Assembly: GCF_001570405.1 (NCBI RefSeq)
Contig: NZ_BBYM01000008.1
Span: 1-64,000, forward strand
Source: Microtetraspora niveoalba
GTDB taxonomy: Bacteria; Actinomycetota; Actinomycetes; Streptosporangiales; Streptosporangiaceae
DNA length: 64,000 nucleotides
Direction: 5' to 3'
The notes under the pieces: model-generated
What the model was told of the DNA's origin: nothing
What the model saw: only the letters and a program-made list of their open reading frames with translations
Databases searched by the model: none
Position numbers and translations under genes: made by a program
Shown here: one piece after another, positions 42,915-51,878 of the stretch
Layout: every line of letters begins with the position of its first letter
How positions within the stretch are numbered: position 1 is the stretch's first letter

Positions 42915-42975
42915 ATCGGGCGGATAAATCGGGTACGGCCTAGGGGGACGCCGTTTCCGAGCAGGGAGGTCCGCG

Positions 42976-44157
42976 GTGGCGATTCAGTTCAATCCTTCGC
43001 GTGGGGCGACTCTGGGGGTGGAGTGGGAGCTGCAGCTCGTCGACCGGCACACCAGGCGCCTGCGCCAGGACGCGAAGGACGTGCTGGCGGCGGTCCCCGA
43101 GCTGAGTGAGAGCGCCCGGCCCAAGGCCATGCACGAGCTGATGCAGTCGCAGATCGAGATCGTCACCGACGTGTGCCACACGGCGGCCGAGGCGGTGGCC
43201 GATCTGAGCAAGAGCATCGATCGGCTCCGGGACGCGGTCGAGCCGCGCGGGATGTCCCTGGCCTGCACCGGCACGCACGCGATCAGCGACTGGCGCGACG
43301 CGGTCTACGCCCCCGTCCAGCGGTACACCGAGCTGGTCGAGGAGATGCAGTGGCTGGCCTGGCGCATCCAGACCTTCGGCGTGCACGTCCACGTCGGCGT
43401 CCGGGACAAGGACAAGGTCATCCCGATCGTCAACGCCCTCGCCGCGTACCTGCCGCACTTCCTCGCGCTCACCTCGTCGAGCCCGTGCTGGGGCGGGCAG
43501 GACACCGGGCTCGCGTCCAGCAGGGCGATCGTCTTCGGCGCGCTGCCGACGGCCGGCCCGCCGCATCTCCTCGCCGACTGGGCGGAGTTCGAGGAGTATA
43601 TGGACACCTTGGTACGTGCCGGGACAATTAGGAGTATTAAGGAGGTATGGTGGGATATCCGGCCACATCCTGATTTCGGGACCATCGAGATCCGGATGTT
43701 CGACGGCATTCCCACGCTCCGCGAGGTCGGCATGGTGACCGCCCTCTCCCAGTGCCTGGTCCAGCAGTTCGACCAGCAGCTCGACCGGGGGTACAAGCTG
43801 CCCCGGCCGCCCGCCTGGGTGGTGCGGGACAACAAGTGGCGGGCCACCCGGTACGGCCTCGACGCCGACGTCATCACCGACGACCAGGGGTCCACCGCGC
43901 CGGTCCGCGACGTGCTGTACGAGCTGCAGCGCGAGCTGGAGCCGGTCGCCGAGCGGCTCGGCTGCGCGGACGAGCTCGCCGTCGTGACCGAGGTCCTCGA
44001 CAAGGGCAGCTCCTGCGAGCGGCAGCGGGGGATCCTCGCGGCGGGCGGCTCGCTCGAGGACGTCGTGGACGCGACGATCATGGAGCTCGCGGAGGACAGG
44101 TTCGTCACCTCGCCACCGGGGTTCTCGAACGGCGGGCCGGGCCACTCGGGAACGTGA
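42976..44157 (+). CDS. YbdK-like carboxylate-amine ligase (GCS2 family)
   Basis: A 393-residue GCS2-family ligase. LGVEWELQLVD near the start and TFGVHVHVGVRDKDK are metal/ATP-site segments, and the conserved WWDIRPHPDFGTIEIRMFDGIPT follows. Its order resembles YbdK (weak glutamate-cysteine ligase in vitro) more than true GshA. The start is GTG 42976 with GGGAGG upstream. A block near 43603-43680 is strikingly AT-rich, with rare codons and an internal TAAGGAGGT, yet it encodes the most conserved part of the protein. The substrate is unknown. Confidence 0.82.
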   Translation: MAIQFNPSRGATLGVEWELQLVDRHTRRLRQDAKDVLAAVPELSESARPKAMHELMQSQIEIVTDVCHTAAEAVADLSKSIDRLRDAVEPRGMSLACTGTHAISDWRDAVYAPVQRYTELVEEMQWLAWRIQTFGVHVHVGVRDKDKVIPIVNALAAYLPHFLALTSSSPCWGGQDTGLASSRAIVFGALPTAGPPHLLADWAEFEEYMDTLVRAGTIRSIKEVWWDIRPHPDFGTIEIRMFDGIPTLREVGMVTALSQCLVQQFDQQLDRGYKLPRPPAWVVRDNKWRATRYGLDADVITDDQGSTAPVRDVLYELQRELEPVAERLGCADELAVVTEVLDKGSSCERQRGILAAGGSLEDVVDATIMELAEDRFVTSPPGFSNGGPGHSGT

Positions 44158-44544
44158 AACCGGCGGCGTGATCGAGTTGTCGTCGTAAATACTGTGTCAA
44201 TCGCCCATCTTGCCCGGCGTAACCGTGGAAAGATTGTGAACGAAGGGTCGGTCGTGGCGGACATGCCTACGCGACCCTTTCGCTCTTCGGCGTGGCCTGA
44301 CATCGCGGCCCGCCGGGTGGAGCGGGCTCCACAGAGATCCGCTCGGGCGTTTGACACGGAACCTGGGCGAGGGCGGGTACGACGGCGACGCTCAGCCGAT
44401 CTCCGGACCCCGGCTGTCCGGCGCACGGCGCGAGCCGGTCGCGCCCTGCTGAGCGCCATCACGATAACCGGCGGACCGCGCCGGGTAGAGGGCCGGCACC
44501 CTCCACGCCCGTGGACCGCGGTTCGCCCGAGGAAGGACAGAGTT
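44158..44544 (+). other. Gene-free leader region (387 bp)
   Basis: No convincing gene. An 8-bp inverted repeat AAGGGTCG/CGACCCTT spaced by 21 nt (44243-44279) lies after a short AT-richer stretch, and a TTGACA occurs at 44353-44358. A frame from 44194 is open into the amidohydrolase gene, but its sequence is Arg-rich and not protein-like, so I treat this as a long promoter and leader. Confidence 0.5.
44243..44279 (+). terminator. Inverted repeat upstream of the amidohydrolase
   Basis: AAGGGTCG and CGACCCTT are perfect complements around 21 nt, followed by TCGCTCTTC. It could end the upstream ligase transcript or act as an attenuator. Confidence 0.35.
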
Positions 44545-45792
44545 GTGACGATCTCATCGAGGCTCGCGCCCCCCGGCAACGCGGAGGTTCCCCAGGGCGG
44601 CGACCTCGCCGGGCAGTTGACCGACTTCCTGCGCGAGCACGGCGATGAGCTCATCGAGTTCCGGCGTGACCTCCACGCCCACCCGGAGACCGCCTTCAAC
44701 GAGCACCGCACCACCGAGAAGATCGCCCAGCGGCTGCTGGAGGCCGACCTGAAGCCGCGCACCCTCACGCGCGGCACCGGCCTGTGGGTGGACCTCGGCC
44801 GGGACAGCGGCCCCACCGTCGCGCTGCGCGCCGACATCGACGCGCTGCCGATGGACGACGAGAAGGACGTGCCGTACCGCTCGACCGTCCCCGGCGCCTG
44901 CCACGCGTGCGGGCACGACGTCCACACCGCCACCGTCCTCGGCGCGGGGCTGTTCCTCGCCGCCCAGGCCGAGGCGGGCGCGCTCCCCGGGCGGGTCCGG
45001 CTGATCTTCCAGCCCGCCGAGGAGACGGCCAGCGGCGCGCTGGAGGTCATGCGCGACGGCGGGCTGAGCGACGTGGACCGCATCTTCGCGCTCCACTGCG
45101 ACCCCAGGATCGACGTCGGCCACGTGGGCCTGCGCACCGGCCCGATCACCGGCTCGTGCGACAGCCTCGGCATCCGCGTCTCCGGCCCCGGCGGGCACAC
45201 CGCCCGCCCGCACCTGACGGTCGACCTCGTGTACGCGCTCAGCAAGATCGTCACCGAGCTGCCGGCCGCGTTGTCCCGCCGCGTGGACCCGCGCTCCAGC
45301 CTCAGCCTGGTGTGGGGGCAGATCACGGCCGGTTCGGCGTTCAACGCCATCCCCGACGTCGGCCTGGCGAAGGGCACGGTCCGCTCCCTCGACGAGGAGG
45401 CGTGGCACCAGGCGCCCGATCTGATCGCGTCGCTGGTGGAGTCGGTCGCCTCGGCGTACGGCGTCGAGGCGGAGATCGACTACCGTCGCGGCACGCCGCC
45501 CACGGTCAACGAGGCGACCAGCATCCAGATGCTGCACGACGCGGTGGTCCAGATGGTCGGCGAGACCGCGGCGGTGCCGACCCCGCAGAGCCTCGGCGGC
45601 GAGGACTTCTCCTGGTACGTCGAGTCCGTGCCCGGCGCGCTGGCCCGGCTCGGCACCCGCGTCCCCGGCACGGTCAACGAGGTCGACATCCACCGTCCGG
45701 AGTTCGACGTGGACGAGCGGGCGATCGGCGTCGGCGTCAAGACGCTGGCCGCGACCGCGCTCACCGCGCTCTGGGGCGACGGCGCCCGCTGA
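44545..45792 (+). CDS. M20-family amidohydrolase
   Basis: A 415-residue dizinc hydrolase of the M20D type (IAA-amino acid/hippurate/aminobenzoyl-glutamate hydrolase group). The sequence shows RRDLHAHPETAFNEHRT, LRADIDALPMDDE, CHACGHDVHTATVLG with the cysteine/histidine metal ligands, PAEETASGALEVM and a lid domain after GGHTARPH; the distal ligand lies in LGGEDFSWYVE. It should cleave N-acyl amino acids in the cytoplasm. The start is GTG 44545 after AAGGACAG. It is alone in its transcript, as far as seen. Confidence 0.9.
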   Translation: MTISSRLAPPGNAEVPQGGDLAGQLTDFLREHGDELIEFRRDLHAHPETAFNEHRTTEKIAQRLLEADLKPRTLTRGTGLWVDLGRDSGPTVALRADIDALPMDDEKDVPYRSTVPGACHACGHDVHTATVLGAGLFLAAQAEAGALPGRVRLIFQPAEETASGALEVMRDGGLSDVDRIFALHCDPRIDVGHVGLRTGPITGSCDSLGIRVSGPGGHTARPHLTVDLVYALSKIVTELPAALSRRVDPRSSLSLVWGQITAGSAFNAIPDVGLAKGTVRSLDEEAWHQAPDLIASLVESVASAYGVEAEIDYRRGTPPTVNEATSIQMLHDAVVQMVGETAAVPTPQSLGGEDFSWYVESVPGALARLGTRVPGTVNEVDIHRPEFDVDERAIGVGVKTLAATALTALWGDGAR

Positions 45793-46293
45793 CGCCCGGC
45801 GTCTGTGGACGGCGACGGCCTCCACTTACGCGTACGCGCCGGTGAACAGGGACGGCGTCCACTGACACGCGGCCGTCTGTGGAAGGCGACACCGCTCCGC
45901 TCGCCGGGCCTGGGCGCCCATCCGTTTCACGGCGTCCCCGCAGGTGTCCCTCGCCGAGGGCGCCCGCGGGGGCGCCGTCGTCGTCATGGCCGATCGGCAC
46001 GGGGCACGCCCGCGCCTCCCTCTCCGGCTCCGGATCCCGGCCGTCGCACTCGTGTGCGGGATCTCACACGCGCGCCCCGGTGATCTCCGGGCGCGGACCT
46101 CCGCGGACGCCCCTTCCGATAGATCGAACTTACTCGCTGGTCACAAGGTGGCGAGGGGTACATAACGGACAGGTTGCGGACCCGTGTCCCCATTTGGTCC
46201 ATGCAGGTCAAACAACTATCTTCCGTGCAGGGTCGCGCGCGTTGTGCGCGTTGCGCCGGTTGGACGGCGGGGACACGGAAGGGGAGTAACACC
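45793..46293 (+). other. Gene-free region before the nucleoside transporter (501 bp)
   Basis: No gene is supported. The first 100 bp contain related blocks: CGTCTGTGGA followed by C or A then GGCGAC at 45800-45816 and 45874-45890, with a reversed GGACGGCGTCCACTGAC between. The last 100 bp become AT-richer, with TATCTT near 46217 preceded by TTGGTC near 46195, a plausible promoter of the transporter operon, and then a leader with GGGGAGTAA before the TTG start. Confidence 0.5.
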
Positions 46294-47367
46294 TTGCTCC
46301 GCAATCGAGTAAGCAAGCTGGCTGCCGCCACTGCTGCGGGCGCCATGCTCATGGCCGCCGCCGCGTGTGGAGGTAGCGACGACAAGGCCGAGACGGGCGC
46401 GAGCGCCTCCTCGGAGCCCTCCGCCCAGGGTGGTGGGAAGGGCGGCAAGGTCGGCCTCGCGTACGACATCGGCGGTCGCGGCGACCAGTCGTTCAACGAC
46501 TCCGCCGCCGTCGGTCTCGACAAGGCCAAGACGGAGTTCGGCCTGGAGGCCAAGGAGCTGGAGGCCGCTCCCGGCGAGACCGACGCCCAGAAGGAGGAGC
46601 GGCTGCGCCTGCTCGCCTCCGGCGGGTTCAACCCCGTCATCGCGGTCGGCTTCGCCTACTCCGGCCCGGTGAAGAAGGTCGCCGCCGAGTTCCCCGACGT
46701 CAAGTTCGCCATCATCGACGACGCGGACGCCACCGGCCCCAACGTCAGCAACCTGGTCTTCGCCGAGGAGCAGGGCTCCTACCTGGTCGGCGTGGCCGCC
46801 GCGCTGAAGTCCACGAAGAACAGCATCGGCTTCGTCGGCGGCGTCAAGGTCCCGCTGATCCAGAAGTTCGAGGCGGGCTACGTGGCCGGCGCCAAGGCCG
46901 TCAAGTCGGACATCAAGATCCAGGTCAAGTACCTGAGCGAGCCGCCGGAGTTCACCGGCTTCAACGACCCGGCCAAGGGCAAGACCACCGCCCAGGGCAT
47001 GCTGGACGCCGGCGCGGACGTGATCTACCACGCGGCGGGCGGTTCCGGCGGCGGCGTGTTCGAGGCCGCCAAGGCCGCGAACGCGATGGCGATCGGCGTC
47101 GACTCCGACCAGGCCCTGACCGCGGACAAGGCCGTCTCCGACGTCGTCATCACCTCGATGCTGAAGAAGGTCGACGTCGCGGTCTACGACTTCCTCAAGA
47201 ACTTCACGGCCGGCACCGTCAAGGGCGGCGAGACCCGGTACGACCTGAAGGCGGGCGGCGTGGACTTCTCCACCACCGGCGGCAAGGTCGACGACATCAA
47301 GTCGCAGCTCGACGAGTACAAGAACAAGATCAGCAGCGGCGAGATCACGGTCCCCGCGACCCCCTGA
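46294..47367 (+). CDS. BMP-family nucleoside-binding lipoprotein of an ABC transporter
   Basis: A 357-residue extracellular binding protein. A signal peptide ends at the lipobox AAAC (Cys25), then a short Ser/Gly/Lys linker. The BMP/PnrA fold is evident from GLAYDIGGRGDQSFNDSA, VGFAYSG, FAIIDDAD and YHAAGGSGGGVFEAA, ending in a Lys-rich C-terminus. PnrA-like proteins bind purine and other nucleosides. The start appears to be TTG 46294, placed by AAGGGGAGTAAC just upstream and the hydrophobic leader. Two hairpins follow, before the ATPase gene. Confidence 0.9.
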   Translation: MLRNRVSKLAAATAAGAMLMAAAACGGSDDKAETGASASSEPSAQGGGKGGKVGLAYDIGGRGDQSFNDSAAVGLDKAKTEFGLEAKELEAAPGETDAQKEERLRLLASGGFNPVIAVGFAYSGPVKKVAAEFPDVKFAIIDDADATGPNVSNLVFAEEQGSYLVGVAAALKSTKNSIGFVGGVKVPLIQKFEAGYVAGAKAVKSDIKIQVKYLSEPPEFTGFNDPAKGKTTAQGMLDAGADVIYHAAGGSGGGVFEAAKAANAMAIGVDSDQALTADKAVSDVVITSMLKKVDVAVYDFLKNFTAGTVKGGETRYDLKAGGVDFSTTGGKVDDIKSQLDEYKNKISSGEITVPATP

Positions 47368-47377
47368 CCGCTGTCCT

Positions 47378-47416
47378 CCGAGGGGCCCGGGCGCCGATCC
47401 GCTCCGGGCTCCTCGG
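47378..47416 (+). terminator. Intercistronic hairpin after the binding protein
   Basis: CCGAGGGGCCCGG and CCGGGCTCCTCGG pair over 13 positions with one G-T wobble, eleven bases after the stop of the binding-protein gene. It may partially terminate or protect the upstream mRNA. Confidence 0.5.
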
Positions 47417-47422
47417 CCTACC

Positions 47423-47440
47423 GTGCCTGAACACAGGCAC
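47423..47440 (+). promoter_or_regulatory. Hairpin next to the ATPase start
   Basis: GTGCCTG-AACA-CAGGCAC is a perfect 7-bp hairpin ending five bases before the GTG at 47446. It would hide or shape the translation start of the ATPase. Confidence 0.45.
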
Positions 47441-47445
47441 CTCGT

Positions 47446-49047
47446 GTGGGGGAGGCCGCCATAACCACCGCAATCGCCACAGAACCCGCCGTTGAGCTGA
47501 AGGGGATCACCAAGAGGTTTCCCGGAGTCGTCGCGAACCGGGACATCCGTCTGAGCGTCGCCAAGGGTCACATCCACGCCATCGTCGGAGAGAACGGCGC
47601 GGGCAAGTCCACGCTCATGAAGATCCTGTACGGCATGCAGCGCCCGGACGAGGGCGAGATCCGGATCGACGGGGCGGCCGTGAGCTTCCACACGCCCGGC
47701 GACGCCATCGCCGCCGGGATCGGGATGGTCCACCAGCACTTCATGCTGGCCGACAACTTCACCGTCCTGGAGAACGTGATCCTCGGCAGCGAGCCGCGCA
47801 AGGGCGGCCTGGCCGTCGACTTCGCCGCCGCGCGCAGGAAGATCAAGGAGATCTCCGACGCGTACGGCCTCGGCGTCGAGCCGGACGCGCTGGTCGAGGA
47901 CCTGGGGGTCGGCGACCGCCAGCGGGTGGAGATCCTCAAGGTCCTCTACCGCGGCGCGCGGATCCTCATCCTGGACGAGCCGACCGCGGTGCTCGTGCCG
48001 CACGAGGTCGACGAGCTCTTCGACAACCTCCGGGTGCTGGTCCGCGAGGGGCTCACCATCCTGTTCATCTCGCACAAGCTCGACGAGGTCCTCAAGGTGG
48101 CCGACGCGATCACGGTGATCCGCCGGGGCACGACCGTGGCCAGCGTCGAACCGCGCGAGGTGACCGCGCGCAAGCTCGCCGAGCTGATGGTCGGCAGCGA
48201 GCTGCCCAGCCCGGAGACCCGTGAGTCGACCGTCACCGACGTCGTCACGCTGGAGGTCTCCGGCCTCACGATGGCCGCCTCCGGGCACGGGCCGGTCCAG
48301 AAGGGCGCCACCGCCGACCAGTTGAAGGCGGAGGGCGTGCGCCTCCTGCTGGACGACATCTCCTTCACCATCCACAAGGGCGAGGTCCTCGGCGTCGCCG
48401 GAGTCGAGGGCAACGGCCAGGCCGAGCTGGTCGAGGCCATCATGGGCATGCGGCCGATCACCGCCGGGACGATCAGCCTGGGCGGGGCCGACATCACCGG
48501 CTGGTCCACGCTGAAGCGGCGCGAGGGCGGCATCGGCTTCATCCCCGAGGACCGCCACCGGCACGGCCTGCTGCTGGAGGCGCCGCTCTGGGAGAACCGC
48601 GTCCTCGGCCACCAGACGCGCGAGCCGAACGTCAAGGGCATCTGGATCGACCGGGCCGGGGCGCGCAAGGACACCCAGCGGATCGTCGAGGAGTACGACG
48701 TCCGCACCCCCGGCATCGACGTGGACGCCGCCGCGCTGTCCGGCGGCAACCAGCAGAAGCTGATCGTCGGCCGGGAGATGAGCGGCGAGCCGGTGCTGCT
48801 GATCGCCTCGCACCCCACGCGGGGCGTGGACGTGGGCGCGCAGGCCGCCATCTGGGACCACCTGCGGAACGCGCGGGCCGCCGGCCTCGCCGTACTGCTG
48901 ATCTCCGCCGACCTCGACGAGCTCATCGGCCTGTCCGACTCGCTCAAGGTCATCCTGCGCGGCCGGATCGTCGGCGACGTCGATCCCGGATCCGTGACCC
49001 CCGAGCAGCTCGGCTCGGCGATGACCGGCGCCGGGGAGGGCGCATGA
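47446..49047 (+). CDS. Nucleoside ABC transporter ATP-binding protein (two NBDs)
   Basis: A 533-residue double nucleotide-binding protein of the sugar/nucleoside type. NBD1 (about 15-250): Walker A GENGAGKST, VHQHFMLADNFTV, signature-like LGVGDRQRVEILK and Walker B LILDEPTAVL. NBD2 (about 265-515): degenerate P-loop GVEGNGQAEL, LSGGNQQKLIVGREM, then LIASHPTRGVDVG. This pairing of a full and a degenerate site is usual for the BMP-type importers. The start is GTG 47446; no strong ribosome site is seen. The stop overlaps the next start (ATGA). Confidence 0.93.
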   Translation: MGEAAITTAIATEPAVELKGITKRFPGVVANRDIRLSVAKGHIHAIVGENGAGKSTLMKILYGMQRPDEGEIRIDGAAVSFHTPGDAIAAGIGMVHQHFMLADNFTVLENVILGSEPRKGGLAVDFAAARRKIKEISDAYGLGVEPDALVEDLGVGDRQRVEILKVLYRGARILILDEPTAVLVPHEVDELFDNLRVLVREGLTILFISHKLDEVLKVADAITVIRRGTTVASVEPREVTARKLAELMVGSELPSPETRESTVTDVVTLEVSGLTMAASGHGPVQKGATADQLKAEGVRLLLDDISFTIHKGEVLGVAGVEGNGQAELVEAIMGMRPITAGTISLGGADITGWSTLKRREGGIGFIPEDRHRHGLLLEAPLWENRVLGHQTREPNVKGIWIDRAGARKDTQRIVEEYDVRTPGIDVDAAALSGGNQQKLIVGREMSGEPVLLIASHPTRGVDVGAQAAIWDHLRNARAAGLAVLLISADLDELIGLSDSLKVILRGRIVGDVDPGSVTPEQLGSAMTGAGEGA

Positions 49048-50171
49048 GTACGTTCCTTGATCGCGTTTTCGGGCGGGTCGGGTTCGGCGGCGTGATGGCG
49101 CTCGTCGCGCCCGCGCTCGCCGTCGTCTTCGCCGCGCTGGTGACCTCGGTGGTCCTGCTGATCGCCGGGCACCCCCCGGTCGAGGCGTTCACCTCCCTGG
49201 TCGAGTACGGCTCGCAGCCCCGCGTGCTGGTCCTGATCCTCAACCTCGCCACCACCTACTTCCTGTCGGCGGTCGCGGTGGCGGTCGGGTTCCGGATGAA
49301 CCTGTTCAACATCGGCGTCGACGGCCAGTACCGGCTCGCCGCGCTCATCGCCGCGTCCGTCGGCGGGGCCGCGCTCGTGCCGGGGCCGCTCAACATCGTG
49401 CTGGTCGTGCTCGTGGCCATGCTCGTGGGCGCCCTGTGGGCGTCGATCGCCGCGGTGCTCAAGGTGACCCGGGGTGTCAGCGAGGTCATCTCCACGATCA
49501 TGCTGAACGCGATCGCGACCGGCCTGACCGGTTGGCTGCTCACCGCCGACCGGCTCGGCGTGCTCAGCGGCAACGCGATCGGCACGCCGCCGATCCCCGA
49601 GGACGCGCACATGCCCGGCATGGCGCTGATCCCGGGCACGCCGATGAAGGTCAACGGCTTCCTGATCGTGGCGATCATCGTCGGCATCGGGTACGCCGTG
49701 CTGCTCAACCGCACCCGGTTCGGGTTCAACCTGCGGGCCACCGGCCGGTCGGAGCCGGCCGCGGTGGCGAGCGGCGTGAACGTGAAGCGGATGGTCGTCG
49801 CCGCGATGGTCATCTCGGGCGCGTCGGCCGGTCTGATCGGCATGCCCGAGCTTCTCGGCAGCTCCTTCGAGTACAGCCTGAACTTCCCGACGGGGCTCGG
49901 CTTCACCGGCATCGCCATCGCCCTCCTCGGCCGCAACAACGCGGTCGGCATGGCGGTCGGCGCGCTGCTGTGGGGCTTCCTGGACAGCTCCTCCGACGCC
50001 CTCCAGCTCATGGAGATCTCCAAGGAGCTCGTCGACATCATGAAGGGCGTGATCGTGCTCTCGGTGATCATCGCGTACGAGCTGGTGCACCGGTATCGGA
50101 TCGTGGCCGCGCAGCGCAAGGTCAGCCGTGAGCTCGCCGCCCCGGCCGAGACGGAAGGGGCCGCCGCATGA
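49044..50171 (+). CDS. Nucleoside ABC transporter permease 1
   Basis: A 375-residue membrane protein with 8-10 hydrophobic segments of the branched-chain amino acid/nucleoside permease family. Typical motifs are GFRMNLFNIGVDGQY and VISTIMLNAIATGLTGWLL, and the late GLGFTGIAIALLGRNNAVGM. ATG 49044 overlaps the ATPase stop by ATGA, and its own stop overlaps the next permease start, so translation is coupled through the set. It forms the channel with permease 2. Confidence 0.93.
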   Translation: MSTFLDRVFGRVGFGGVMALVAPALAVVFAALVTSVVLLIAGHPPVEAFTSLVEYGSQPRVLVLILNLATTYFLSAVAVAVGFRMNLFNIGVDGQYRLAALIAASVGGAALVPGPLNIVLVVLVAMLVGALWASIAAVLKVTRGVSEVISTIMLNAIATGLTGWLLTADRLGVLSGNAIGTPPIPEDAHMPGMALIPGTPMKVNGFLIVAIIVGIGYAVLLNRTRFGFNLRATGRSEPAAVASGVNVKRMVVAAMVISGASAGLIGMPELLGSSFEYSLNFPTGLGFTGIAIALLGRNNAVGMAVGALLWGFLDSSSDALQLMEISKELVDIMKGVIVLSVIIAYELVHRYRIVAAQRKVSRELAAPAETEGAAA

Positions 50172-51439
50172 CCGCCACCGACGTCGCGGCGGAGAAGCCG
50201 GCGGCCGCGCCGCCGGCCCGCCGGTTCAAGCTGACCTTCCCCGTGCTGCTGCTCGGGCTGGCCGGGCTGGTCGTCCTGCTGTCGGTGGCCCGGCTGGCGA
50301 CCGGGGCGAACGACATCACGTCGGGCGGCACCATCAGCGCGGCGCTCGGCCTCGCCGTGCCGATCGGGCTGGCCGGGCTCGGCGGCCTCTGGTCGGAGCG
50401 GGCCGGCGTGGTCAACATCGGCCTCGAAGGCATGATGATCCTCGGCACCTGGTTCGGCGCCTGGGGCGCGATCCAGTTCGACAACCCGTGGGCCGGGGTG
50501 CTCGCCGGGGCGCTGGGCGGCGCGATCGGCGGGGCCATCCACGCGCTGGCGACGGTGACGTTCGGCGTGGACCAGATCATCTCCGGTGTCGCGATCAACA
50601 TCGTCGGCCTCGGCTTCACGCAGTACCTCTCCAAGCTGGTCTTCTCCACCATGAAGGGCGGCGGCGCGAAGCAGTCGCCGCGCGTGCCGATGATGGGCAA
50701 GATCAGCATCCCGGGCATCGGCCAGCCGCTGCTGGACCTGCAGAACAAGCGCTGGTTCCTGGTGTCGGACCTGGCCGGCGTCCTCCACGGCATCACGCAG
50801 AACGTCTCGCTCTTCACGGTCCTCGCGATCGTGCTGGTGCCGCTGTCGTTCTACGTCCTGTGGCGTACCGCGTTCGGCCTGCGGATCAGGTCGTGCGGCG
50901 AGCGTCCGGTCGCGGCCGAGTCGCTCGGCGTGAACGTCTACCTCTACAAGTGGATCGCGGTGATCATCTCCGGCGGGCTGGCCGGGCTGGGCGGGGCGTT
51001 CCTGTCGCTGGTCGCCGCCGGGATCTACCGCGACGGGCAGACGGGTGGCCGCGGCTACATCGGCCTGGCCGCGATGATCTTCGGTAACTGGCGGCCGGGC
51101 GGCCTGGCCGGCGGCGCGGCCCTGTTCGGGTACACCGACGCGCTCCAGCTCAGGCAGGGCGGCGTCTCCGTCCACGCGCTGCTGCTCGTCGTCGCCCTGC
51201 TGCTCGCCGCCGTCGCGGTCTACCAGCTCGTACGGCAGCGCAGGAACAAGGCCGCCCTGGTCGCCGGCATCGCCGCCATGGCGGTGTTCGCGCTGTTCGC
51301 GCTGACCGACACGGTGCCGGAGGCGTTCACGTCGTTCACCCCGCACCTGACTACGCTGCTGGTGCTCTCACTCGCCTCGCAGCGGCTGCGCATGCCGGCC
51401 GCCGACGGCGTTCCCTATCGCAGAGGACAAGCGAAATGA
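50168..51439 (+). CDS. Nucleoside ABC transporter permease 2
   Basis: A 423-residue partner permease, again 8-10 membrane segments, with LWSERAGVVNIGLEGMMILG and a late GRGYIGLAAMIFGNW segment typical of the second BMP-system permease. It is longer than most because of an extra C-terminal pair of hydrophobic segments (from about 335). ATG 50168 overlaps the stop of permease 1, and its stop overlaps the cytidine deaminase ATG. The transporter should import nucleosides. Confidence 0.93.
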   Translation: MTATDVAAEKPAAAPPARRFKLTFPVLLLGLAGLVVLLSVARLATGANDITSGGTISAALGLAVPIGLAGLGGLWSERAGVVNIGLEGMMILGTWFGAWGAIQFDNPWAGVLAGALGGAIGGAIHALATVTFGVDQIISGVAINIVGLGFTQYLSKLVFSTMKGGGAKQSPRVPMMGKISIPGIGQPLLDLQNKRWFLVSDLAGVLHGITQNVSLFTVLAIVLVPLSFYVLWRTAFGLRIRSCGERPVAAESLGVNVYLYKWIAVIISGGLAGLGGAFLSLVAAGIYRDGQTGGRGYIGLAAMIFGNWRPGGLAGGAALFGYTDALQLRQGGVSVHALLLVVALLLAAVAVYQLVRQRRNKAALVAGIAAMAVFALFALTDTVPEAFTSFTPHLTTLLVLSLASQRLRMPAADGVPYRRGQAK

Positions 51440-51834
51440 CCGAGCCGACCATCGACTGGGAGGCGCTGCGCGCCCGGGCGACCGAGGCGATGGCCCACGC
51501 GTACGCGCCGTACTCCAAGTTCCCGGTGGGCGCCGCCGCCCTGGTGGACGACGGCCGTGTCGTGACCGGCTGCAACGTCGAGAACGCCTCCTACGGCGTC
51601 GGGCTGTGCGCCGAGTGCGGCCTCGTGTCGGCGCTGCATTCGAGCGGGGGCGGGCGGCTGGTGGCGTTCACGTGCGTGGACGGGCACGGCGAGCTGCTGA
51701 TGCCGTGCGGGCGCTGCCGCCAGCTCCTGCTGGAGCACGGTGGGCCCGAGCTGCTGGTCGAGACCCCGGAAGGCCCGTGGCGGCTGGCGGACGTCCTGCC
51801 GTTCGCCTTCGGGCCGCAGGACCTGTCGCGCTGA
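51436..51834 (+). CDS. cdd: Cytidine deaminase
   Basis: A 132-residue zinc enzyme that converts (deoxy)cytidine to (deoxy)uridine. The zinc site is CAE (58-60) with catalytic Glu60, and PCGRCRQ (Cys91 and Cys94); substrate residues lie in GCNVENASYGVGLCAE. Its ATG overlaps the permease stop (ATGA), so deamination is directly coupled to uptake in expression. ATG 51436 is certain from the overlap and the family start. Confidence 0.96.
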   Translation: MTEPTIDWEALRARATEAMAHAYAPYSKFPVGAAALVDDGRVVTGCNVENASYGVGLCAECGLVSALHSSGGGRLVAFTCVDGHGELLMPCGRCRQLLLEHGGPELLVETPEGPWRLADVLPFAFGPQDLSR

Positions 51835-51878
51835 ATCGATGTGCGGCCCGCGCGAGCCGTACGGGAAAGAGGGGGACC

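Noticed and set aside
44194-44544. N-terminal extension of the amidohydrolase
   Set aside because: The added 117 codons are Arg-rich and unlike M20 proteins; GTG 44545 has a good ribosome site and the family start follows.
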